Source of the DNA: Sabellastarte sp. h YS-2021
Taxonomy: Eukaryota > Annelida > Polychaeta > Sabellida > Sabellidae
NCBI GenBank assembly: GCA_964017235.1
Contig: OZ024929.1
Span: 23,309,464-23,373,463 of the forward strand
Reading direction: 5' to 3'
Length of the DNA: 64,000 nt
The notes under the pieces were generated by a model. That model was not told where the DNA came from. It was given only the letters and a program-made list of their open reading frames with translations, and did not search any database. Shown piece by piece: positions 24,040-35,200 of the stretch. The position numbers were made by a program, and so were the translations under genes. Within the stretch, counting starts at the first letter, position 1; every line of letters begins with the position of its first letter.

Positions 24040-26032
24040 CAGTGTGAGAAATTCGTTGCCAAGCAATGGTGGCCCCATAGGGCCACTAGGTTCTGAAGTT
24101 CAGTGGCCCCTGTTAAAACTTGATTGGCCCAAAACTTTTAAAAAAAAATTTTCTGACAAATTGTCTTTTTAATTTATTAAAAGTGACACGTCAAAAAGAT
24201 ACAAAAGTGATTTATGTTAAATTTCTTTATTCAACTTCAAGCTTGAATAGAAATTATACAAGATGCACTCAGAGAGAGCAAAATGCTCGACTCCATGTGA
24301 CCAGTCTCTCGAGTCATATAAAGTATTGTAAGGAAGACAATAAAATAAAACCAAACATCTAAATTAATTTTTGAAGAAATATCAAGTAGAAAGTCATTAA
24401 AAATGCATTTAAATGGGACCTCTGAAAACTCATGATTATTTTGTATCCAAAATAAGAACTAGATTTTTCTTTTTTAGCAACTTCTTCCTTTGGCCAGGCC
24501 ATACCCACAAAAATTTTTAATACAGATCTGTTCATTAGTTCTGGAGTAATCTAAACACACACACACAAAAAAACCCAAAGAGACAGACAAATAAAATAGA
24601 CAATTAGCACACAAGAACATAAACTGCTGGGTGAGGTAAAAAATATTGCTTACAAGTCACTTTTTAGTAAAAATCACTCATGGTAATTTTTTTTTTTTTT
24701 TGATGGCCTGTCAAGGAATTAAAAAAAAGAGAATATAAAACAGAAATAATAATTAATAAAAATGATGAATACACCACCGTCTCTTTATTATCTTTATGCC
24801 AATTTCAAGACAAAAAAACGGGAAGAAATATTTTTACTCAAAGACAACAAGAATCACACCCTAAGCTTGTGACCTCACAATAACAATTGCATTGTGACAT
24901 CATTAAGTAATGACATCACCAGAAAGCAAAATATTGATAATAATAATAATAACAAGAAAATCTCTCCTGGCTTTAATTTTCAAACAAATTTACACCAAAT
25001 TTAGAAGAATCCATCTGTACTCCATGAAATATCAACCCACCAAATTTAAGCTTGATTGGTGTTACAGTTTTTGAGGTTTAAGGGCGAAACGGTGCACAGA
25101 CAGACAGACAGAAACAAACTGATCACAATAACCCTCTCCTATCCTCGAGCATTAAAAATGAAACTAAAGTCTATTTCATGATTATCCCAATGAATTTTGC
25201 ACGAGACATTTAAATTTTGCAAGTTTTATGATTACTTTAAGCTTCAAAGAAATAATGTTTTTCTTTTCATACAATTTATACAGAGTGTCTGCCGCTAAAC
25301 AAGCGTGTGGATAAGTGGAACAACTATACTTGTGTGAAGGGAGGGGGGGTTAAGGGTCACATATACCTGTATTCAGTCCACTTTCCCAGAATGTTCAAGC
25401 TAGACAGTGAGTGTGTGTATGTGTGGCTGAATGTTCTTCTCCACTGGCAGTTTTGTGTGAGTGAGGGGGGGGACTTGTCAGTACTGGTTATAAAGCATTA
25501 GCCTTGCCACAGGTGTTTATATGTATAATATAGACACAACTGTTTGATTGCATTATAAGTATTTTTCATAATGCTCTCATACATTTACTAAGCCTAGCTT
25601 GCTGGGGAGAACTCCCAGACTAGAAAAGCCTCTGATAAAGTGTGCATTATGGCAAAAAATATATCACGTTTGCATTATGGTAGAGACAGCCTGGAAGGCC
25701 AGGCTAATAAAGCATATGTATTGATTGTTTTTCTGCAGTCTTCCCACTTGGTGTACTAACTCTTGAAGGAGTGAAAGAAACAGTGTGGAGTTTAGCTGCT
25801 TATTAAGGGTGAACTCAATCTGGAATATGCAAAACACAATGCATAATTAAGGATCCAGGGGGAAAGAAAACCAATTTAAAAAAAATGACAGCACACTGGA
25901 TTGTATTACCACAGGAGGCATGTTTGTAGTCAATTTGGTGGCCCATTGGGGCCCATGAAAGTCAAGTTGTGGTGGCCTTAACTTAAAAAGTGGGGCCCGG
26001 GGCCACTGGGCCACCGCGAATTTCGCACGCTG
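24040..26032. mobile_element. Non-autonomous hAT element with perfect 8-bp target duplication
   Basis: The left end CAGTGTGAGAAATTCG pairs with the right end, whose complement is CAGCGTGCGAAATTCG, and the arms continue with GTGGCC-rich sequence. The 8-bp duplication ACCCCAGC is at 24032-24039 and 26033-26040, and 8 bp is the hAT hallmark. I see no transposase. The interior carries other repeat debris, including a region around 24480-24590 resembling 48790-48890 and a GACAGACAGACAGA stretch near 25100. It ends about 120 bases before the NSMCE1 start codon, so the promoter or a 5' leader intron must lie within or beyond it. Confidence 0.85.
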
Positions 26033-26161
26033 ACCCCAGCATTTACAGGTGTGACTTAGGTGTTTAAAGGCATCTAAGAATTACCAATAGTCATTTTTTG
26101 AAGTAGTTCTACATTTTTATTTGTTAATCAACTCGCGTTATAAAATTTTAAACAGGTAAAC

Positions 26162-26276
26162 ATGCAGTGTCTGAGAGATAGTCAGAAGATGTTCCTCCAG
26201 TCCTTCATGTCTAAGGGTATATTGAATACCAAGGAAGTGAAGTCTCTCTATCACCTGGCATGTACACGATATGATG
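26162..26276 (+). CDS. NSMCE1: NSMCE1 coding exon 1
   Basis: Starts at ATG, encodes MQCLRDSQKMFLQSFMSKG onward and ends in phase 1 before GTGAGT. It aligns with the family N-terminus (helix of the first winged-helix domain). Confidence 0.92.
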
Positions 26277-29200
26277 GTGAGTGCTCACGCCCAGTCTAAA
26301 TATTTTCTAGCAAAACTTTGATACTGTCTGGTAAAATGGCAGACTTGTACCATGGGTTCTTGACATTCTACAATGCTTGTTGGTGTGGATTTTCACATAA
26401 GCTTTCTCGTGTGTGTCTCTGCTATCTTTGTGTATAATATATGACTTTGTATTGATTGGTTTATTTTCATTGACTCCACTTCTTGTTAGCGGGCTGGCTA
26501 CTTTGATTGGGACAATACTAAAATGCAACTTTTTTGGCAGGATAATAAAAAATAATCTCATCCATACTAACAAGGCCAAAAGGTGTTTTGGCGCAAAGCC
26601 ATCAGAGATGCAATGAGTGCACTAGAATTTACGAAAGTCTCGTGACAGAAAGAAATTCCAACTTAGATACATCCCACAGCTGGTCCCGAACTGAGACGGT
26701 TATCCATGCAAGTACTAACATAGCCCGTTGCCGCTTAACTTCAGTGAGCAGACAAATAGTCATCATTCTGTGCCACAATTCATGAAAGTCCGATGCAAGA
26801 AGGACATATATATGGGAAAAAGCCAAAAGGACATGTGTCCTTTTAGCTATAGGACAGTAAGAGGGAAATTCAGAATCCACAGGTGTTGTCAATTTCATCA
26901 AAGTCCGGAGACAAAAGGACATATGTATGGGAAAGTATGTAGGGATATGTATGGGCAGTATGTAGAGTGTTCATTGTTTATTGATATTGGCCACAAAAAA
27001 AAATAAATAAATAAATAAAATAAAATTATTGTTTTGGGACAGGGTTGCTGATGTCAGTTTGCAAGGACCTCTAATCAGTATCACCATTTATGTATAACTG
27101 TAAACTTACACTGTAAATATTTGGAATAAAGCCTAAATCTGAAGAAATTGTACACTTTTATCTTGTATTTTTGTAGTTTTTTTATGGGTTTTTAATCAGA
27201 ACTACCATGTTTTGTTTTGATAAACTTGACTTCCTATTAGTGGATGGGCATATGCTAAACGGAATTTTTTTAAATTCCAGATTTGGACTAGATAATATTA
27301 CCTCCCCCACATTGAGTGATATTGAAATATTTTTTTCACATTCAATATCGATATCCGCACAGCCAAACAATGTACCCACTAATAGTCTGTGTAGTAAAAT
27401 TGTATTTTTCAGAGAATGCAGACCCAGCCGGTTTGGCTCACTTTGTGGTAACTATTGGTCAGCAACTCAAACCCTTCAACCTTGAGATCAAAAAAGGCAT
27501 CAGTGAAGACAATGGCTCCAGCCACTATGTTTTGGTGAGTTGAATCATGCTGTAACTTTAATCATAGGCCAGACTTGGAGATAGCTTATGGTTCATTATG
27601 TTTAAATAACACTATGTATGTCAGTGTAATGGCTTGTTAAGGTTAATACCATGGTTTCACTTTTGCAAGTTATCATATAGAGCTGGCCAATTCATAACTC
27701 TGGAAGCTGCTACTAGTCTTGCTGAAAATGGGCCAGAAAATAGACAAATCACGTGCTTTGATGAGTTCACATGCAGTAAAAGAATAAGCTGTGAAACCCA
27801 AAAGCATCAGCCTTATGATCTGCTCCTAACCATTACAACTCATAAAAAAGAAGTATAATAAGTAGGGGTGTGGACTGAGCAGTCGACACTCGTTGAGCGA
27901 GGCGAATTTCACGAAAATTCGACCCCAATGCTTGGGGTCAAGTGCTTGTGTATATATAACAACCTATAGAACCAGTTACGTTTTTTAGTTAATAAAACAT
28001 AAATAACACACCTTACTTGCATTAAATCGCATAATCCACCATTTGTAACATAATATTATTGATATTTCATGCTGACAATAGCTAATTCAAGTGTTTCAAA
28101 GCTTTTATCTTGATATTTTTTTTCGTTTACGGGAGCCGCCATATTGGATGTCGTTTCCCGTTATGGTGGATACTAAATGTCGCGAGGGCTCGATGTTGAG
28201 TCAAGTTTTTATCTGCGAGCAATCGACCCGAATTATTTGTACTCATCACACCCCTAATAATAAGGCTGTGACCATGTGGACCGTATTCATAATTGGGGTG
28301 GACTTGGTGAAGATCTAGGCTGGAAAGGCTGCTTTCTAGTCCACTTGATAGTCGTTAACTACTTGAACAAAACATGACCACAGTGCAAAATGTCGGAATT
28401 TCTTTGTATATTGGGAAGTTTTATATAATACTCCTCATTTTTATAACAATATAATTAGATTTGAATACCTTGCACAACTGTTTTAATGCAAAGACATCAT
28501 TTCCAGAAACCACCATTACGCAATGTTTCTGGAGAAGAAAAAAAATGTGCATACTAAACCATGTGAATACCGAATTGCGAGACAAATTTGGGTAGCTTGG
28601 CTACCAGGGTTGATTTTAACCACTCGTTGCAGCCTTAATAATAATAATAGTGGAATGGAGGTATTAGACTCGGTTTAAAATACAGAACACTTTATTTGCT
28701 GTTAATGTTCAACTTCTCACACCTGTGGAATTCTGTTGAGTCCATATATATTCTGGTTAATTAATTCTAGATAATAAACATTAATGGGAAGAACCCTGGA
28801 AGGATTTGATATTGATGTCAACTTATGGGGGATTCAACTTAACAGAGTCCTATTTAAAGGGGTTCATATTTTTCATGGTGTCTTATTCATTTGCAGGTGA
28901 ATACAGTGTGTAATGACATCACACTAAAAGCATTAGATTATGCAAGCCATGAGTTGGAATACTTCAAGAAACTGGTGAGTCACTTTACTTATAAGTATGA
29001 TTTCATTGTGTATACAGGTGTTCCTTGGTTTTTGTGTACAGTGAACCTTTTTGCTGTTATTTTTATACAGATGAAATTTGTTAATATGGTGTGTGTCTAT
29101 TAGTGCTGCGATGATGTTTTAAGAAGTTCGATAGTTCGCTCGTTTACTGCCCTGATTTCGGAGTTCGGTTCAAAAACTTTGCAAAACGTTTAGAAATCCC

Positions 29201-32200
29201 CAACATCACACCACATCCCAACGGATCCTATTTTCGCCCATCTATAAAACTTGTTTCTTTTGTTGAAAATATGGCAGAATTTATTTTAAAAATATATGGA
29301 TTTTATATTTTTGCTATATTTTCAATAAAGTGACAAGATTTTATGTGAGATTTCTGCATTTTAACTGGTTTTGAAAACGTTGTTTCGAAGATCAAACTAG
29401 ACCAAAGTTCGCTAGCTTGTACAGATACCAAACATTGAACCCGATATTCGAAGCGATTTCACAGCACTAGTGTCTATTAGTGGGTGGACGATTAGACGAA
29501 CGTTCGATTAATTGTCGGTGTCATGGTACAATCGCGTTCGGTCACTGATAACTTCTGGAAATCGATTAAATCTTACTCTTCTTTATGTGTCTCAATATCC
29601 ACGTATTTTTTATATTTTAGACAGTTTCCTAAACTTTCTTTTAGTAAATCAAGAGATTTGTCACGAATTTTGTGTTTGTTTATAACTACCGCCATATTTA
29701 CCGGAAGTGAGTGATTTTGGTGGATACTAAATGTCGGAAACACCATTATTCTTACCGGATTGACATATACTTCATCCCAGAATGTGTTTCAGGATATATT
29801 GGCCAACAGTGGAGTAAAAAAGTCGATTATGGGTCGATCATTGGTCGAAAAAATGGTCGAATAATCGACCATCAAAATTGAGGTGATTCCACTCACTAGT
29901 GTCTATACAAGTGTACCTTGCTACAATGGTTTCTGTGTATACGGATGAACCTTATTACTGTAGTTTCTGTGTAGGTGAACCTTACTACCGTGGTTTCTGT
30001 GTATACAGATGAACCTTGTTTCTATGGTTTCTGTGTATTCAAATGAACCTTGATACTATGGTTTCTATGTAAGTACACCTTGTTACTATAGTTTCTTTGT
30101 ATTCAAATGAACCTTGATACTACGGTTTTTGTGTAAGTTAACCTTGTTGCTATGGTTTCTATGGATATGGGTGAAACACCTTGACATGTTTTGTGAGTTT
30201 ACTCATGTCTGTGGTTTCTGTGTGTGTAGGTGGAGGCTGTGGTCAATGCAGATGGGGGTGTAGTGAGTTCTATTGAGGCTCTGAACCTGGTTGATGCTGT
30301 GAAGGAGAAGAAGATGAGGAAGGATGATGCAGAGAGGTTGCTGAAGAGGTTTGAGGAGGACAAGTGGCTGGTACAGGTAATGCTTTGCTCATTAATTTTG
30401 CACCACCTAAGCACTAAATCCCTGTGTGGGCTGTTTCATTTTATATCTAGTTCTACATGAAATCAATGCCCTGGATCAGGACGAAGCTAATTCCTGACCA
30501 TTTAAAGTGTGAATTGTTTACCTCAGAAGTGTGTTGATTAATTGTACATATGACCGTGTATGGGTTGCACATAAAGCTTGAATAAGATGAAAAGAGACTT
30601 AAAATGAGTACAAGTATATGAACCATCTTGCTTGTGTGAAAACTTGGTCTTTTCTGAAATATTTTGGCAGGCCATATTTGCAACCCACACAGATGAATAT
30701 AATCCCGGGTTCATATTCACTAATATTCTTATTCTGAAAATTATTCTTAGGCTTCACAAAGAGAACACCCATTATAAAAGAATGCATAGTAAGAACAATT
30801 TCTAAGATTAAGAATTTACATTTGGGGGAATTTTTATAATTGTAAAGGTAATAAGGTCAAAATAGATGCAATCGCTTTGTAGAAAACAATGGGTGTATGT
30901 AACAGTTGTGGTTTAGTTTTTGGTTGTGAAGGTATTTATAGAAATAAAACTATTGCAAATACACTTTATATGGAAATTTGAAAAAATTATTCATTTAATA
31001 CCCCATTCACTCTACAGGCAGTATAACCCACGGTTATAGGCGTTGAATGAAATGCCCCTGTTCTTCAACTACCGTCCAAGGTTTGCATGCGACCTTGTAA
31101 CACAGTGGCAAAAACATCCATTACCTTGCATATCCTACAGAAATTTTAAAATGTTTATAAAACAAACCTCAGACAGTAGTTATAGGACAGAGGCATTTCA
31201 CCTATAAAACAAACCTCAGACAGTAGTTAGAGGACAGAGGCATTTCACCTATAAAACAAACCTCAGACGGTAGTTATAGGACAGAGGCATTTCACCTATA
31301 AAACAAACCTCAGACAGTAGTTATAGGACAGAGGCATTTCACCTATAAAACAAACCTCAGACGGTAGTTATAGGACAGAGGCATTTCACCTATAAAACAA
31401 ACCTCAGACAGTAGTTATAGGACAGAGGCTTTTCACCTATAAAACAAACCTCAGACGGTAGTTATAGGACAGAGGCATTTCACCTATAAAACAAACCTCA
31501 GACGGTAGTTATAGGACAGAGGCATTTCACCTATAAAACAAACCTCAGACAGTAGTTATAGGACAGAGGCTTTTCACCTATAAAACAAACCTCAGACGGT
31601 AGTTATAGGACAGAGGCATTTCACCTATAAAACAAACCTCAGACGGTAGTTATAGGACAGAGGCATTTCACCTATAAAACAAACCTCAGACAGTAGTTAT
31701 AGGACAGAGGCATTTCACCTATAAAACAAACCTCAGACAGTAGTTATAGGACAGAGGCATTTCACCCAACGTCTATAACCACAGATTATAACGCCTGTAG
31801 TGAGAATAATACATCAAATCTGGGAAGGTATATGGCGTCCTTGGAGGCGGTTCCGCTGCTGAGTACAACCTCTAATTGCGGGACATGCCACCCGTAGTGT
31901 GAATGGAGCTTAAGAAATCTTTCTCATTCAATGGATTTTGTCTAAGAAACTGAAAAATAATAAACTTTTCGCTATTACTGAGATGTATTTTATAGTCGTC
32001 TGGTTCTGTATCACTTTCCACTCGAGCCATCATGGAACTGGAGCCATCACCTATAAAACAAACCTCAGACAGTAGTTAGAGGACAGAGGCATTTCACCTA
32101 TAAAACAAACCTCAGACGGTAGTTATAGGACAGAGGCATTTCACCTATAAAACAAACCTCAAGACAGTAGTTATAGGACAGAGGCATTTCACCTATAAAA

Positions 32201-35200
32201 CAAACCTCAGACGGTAGTTATAGGACAGAGGCATTTCACCTATAAAACAAACCTCAGACAGTAGTTATAGGACAGAGGCTTTTCACCTATAAAACAAACC
32301 TCAGACGGTAGTTATAGGACAGAGGCATTTCACCTATAAAACAAACCTCAGACGGTAGTTATAGGACAGAGGCATTTCACCTATAAAACAAACCTCAGAC
32401 AGTAGTTATAGGACAGAGGCTTTTCACCTATAAAACAAACCTCAGACGGTAGTTATAGGACAGAGGCATTTCACCTATAAAACAAACCTCAGACGGTAGT
32501 TATAGGACAGAGGCATTTCACCTATAAAACAAACCTCAGACAGTAGTTATAGGACAGAGGCATTTCACCTATAAAACAAACCTCAGACAGTAGTTATAGG
32601 ACAGAGGCATTTCACCCAACGTCTATAACCACAGATTATAACGCCTGTAGTGAGAATAATACATCAAATCTGGGAAGGTATATGGCGTCCTTGGAGGCGG
32701 TTCCGCTGCTGAGTACAACCTCTAATTGCGGGACATGCCACCCGTAGTGTGAATGGAGCTTAAGAAATCTTTCTCATTCAATGGATTTTGTCTAAGAAAC
32801 TGAAAAATAATAAACTTTTCGCTATTACTGACATGTATTTTATAGTCGTCTGGTTCTGTATCACTTTCCACTCGAGCCATCATGGAACTGGAGAACTATA
32901 TCTTTGAACAGTATGAGGGACTTGCAGTCAAGTGTGAAATGTGCAAGAAAATCTGCCTGAAGGTAAGACCAGGTATAGTCCAGGGTTTAAATTTACTCTG
33001 TCTATATTTTGAACAGTACAACACCAACAGTTTCCTCAATCGAGCAATCTGATCACTAGCTGCTTGGAAAATGTTTGTCCAGCATTGTTCGTCTGATCAA
33101 TTCTATGTTGTTTGGATCAGAGTAAGAGATGGGGCAACCAGAATTAGTCTGGCAGCTTAAACCACAAATCTTGGACTAAAACTTGGGACCCCAAGTCTTA
33201 TTACAAATAGTGGGTAAATTGTTTGGCTTTGGGGATATCAATATTGAAAGCAAAAATATTTCAATATCGGCCGATATCGGGGGTTGAGATTGTCTTCTAT
33301 ATAGTCGGAATTCAGAATACCGAAAATTTTTTGTTCTAGCATATCCCCAAGTGTACAATTTCTGGAGATTTAGGCTGTATTTCCAACATTTGCAGTGTAA
33401 ATTTACAGTTTTTCTTAAAATAGTGATATTGATATACATCTTTAGACAAGACAAGATAGATTTTAGCAACCCTGTCCCAAAACAATAAAATATTGTCGAT
33501 ATTGATAAACGATGTACGATGTAAATCAAAAATAAGCTGTCAAATATCAGGTAAATATGTTTCATATGATATGAAACTGCTTCACTGCTGATGGATTGTG
33601 TATAGTGAAGGGATCATATGTCAATATTTCAATATCTCTTGATCTGTCTTTCTAAATTTCAATATCGATACTAAAAGTGTCATTTTTAGGCGGGTTGCGT
33701 GTAACCAAACTGCCTTTTCATTGCGTTAATACATCTTACCTAACAGACGATAGCTATTGTCCGGCGCCAGCCGGTCCCGCCAAACGCCAGAAAAAGACGT
33801 CCTGAGTTTCACCTCCGGCCGGACCGGTACACTCCAATCCACTCGCCAGGTGGCCTAGTTCCTGCTTTATTCGCCAGAGGGACGTGACGTCATAGCATCT
33901 TTTTCGTTTGGCGCGATTTGGAAAGTTGTATATTTCTAATAACTTTTTGCATTTGTGGATATTTCTTCTAATTTTATTTGTGTGTACCTGAAGTTTTGTC
34001 ATTGGATAATTACATCATCATGGCATCTCCAGGACAAAGGAAAGGAGCCTGCGGGCATATAATGGCGTCTTTTGACCGTCATTCACGTTGTGCTAGATGC
34101 AGGGACAAAAGTTTAGGGGAGGACCCTTGTGTGTTGAAACTACCCTGTGAGTATTGTGAAGTACTAACCCCAGAACAGGTTATCCAGTTGGCTACACCAA
34201 CTTATAAACTGCGTAAAGAGAAATCAAAGGGTAAAGACACTCTCATTGATCCTTCTACTGTTACTGTGGTAGCTCAAGTCGAATCTCAGGACTCTGAACC
34301 CGTAATTCCTCCCCTCAATACTTCTGGAGACCTTGCTCTTCCTCAACCTACCTTCCGTAAGGAACTTCAGGAGCTGGATGAGAAATGGGCTGTACGCATG
34401 GCTCGTTTAGAAGCACTCCTAACCATTGGATCACGTCCTTCTTCTCAGCCATCTTTCTCACCGGTGAAGGCACCGGTCGCTCACAAACCTCCATCCGGAG
34501 TATTGTCTTCTAACCCTTTCCTACTACCATCTGTTCCTTCCGGCCAGGCCGGTCCGGCCTTTGGTTCGGATAGAACTCATACTGTAACTGCTACTACTTC
34601 TTCATCTGTGGACATGGTCTCTCCACTGGAGAATTTGTACCAGGACCCGGAACCGGTTTTTGCTGAGCCTGCTTCTTCCGGCCCGGTGTCCTCGTTAGAA
34701 CAGTGTACTGAAACTCTTCCGGTATCTACCCGGGATTTTACTCAACCGGAACCAACAGAAGAGGGAGAATTGTCCGAACTAGAAGATCAACCGGACGTTG
34801 TTGACACTGAGACTGACCGGGCGATAAGTGAAGATCAAAATTATCGTGAAACTGTAAGAGGAGTCAGAGCCTTCATGGGTTGGTCTCACATCCCAGATCT
34901 GGAATACTCGCCTGCTACTCGTGCTGATAATCCCTGGGTTGGACACAGATCTCAGCCGGTAGGAAAAGTCTCTGTCCTTCTTCCACCAGAAGACTGGTTG
35001 TGCAAGAAATTAGAGAACCTTAATCTTGTGCTCATAGAAGGATACCCGTCCAAATCTTCAGAACCTGGAGGGTTGCATATGGAACAGTATCTCCGCCCCC
35101 CGAAATCTCAGAGTAGATGGTACGGGATTCACCCGGCCGAACCTAAAGACTTTACCAGACCTGGAAAGTACGTGACTACGTGGCCCAATGATGCCGCAAA

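Noticed and set aside
27855..28264. Alternative NSMCE1 exon in intron 2
   Set aside because: The open frames here fall inside a hAT MITE with perfect TIR and TSD. The exons already splice in phase without it.
31154..32614. Regular 47-bp repeats resembling a CRISPR array
   Set aside because: The units are contiguous with no spacers, lie in an animal intron inside a TIR element, and have no cas genes nearby. It is a minisatellite.
33754..34002. Open frame on - across the DIRS 1 left terminal repeat
   Set aside because: It is the antisense of an inverted repeat and is not shared as a protein with DIRS 2.
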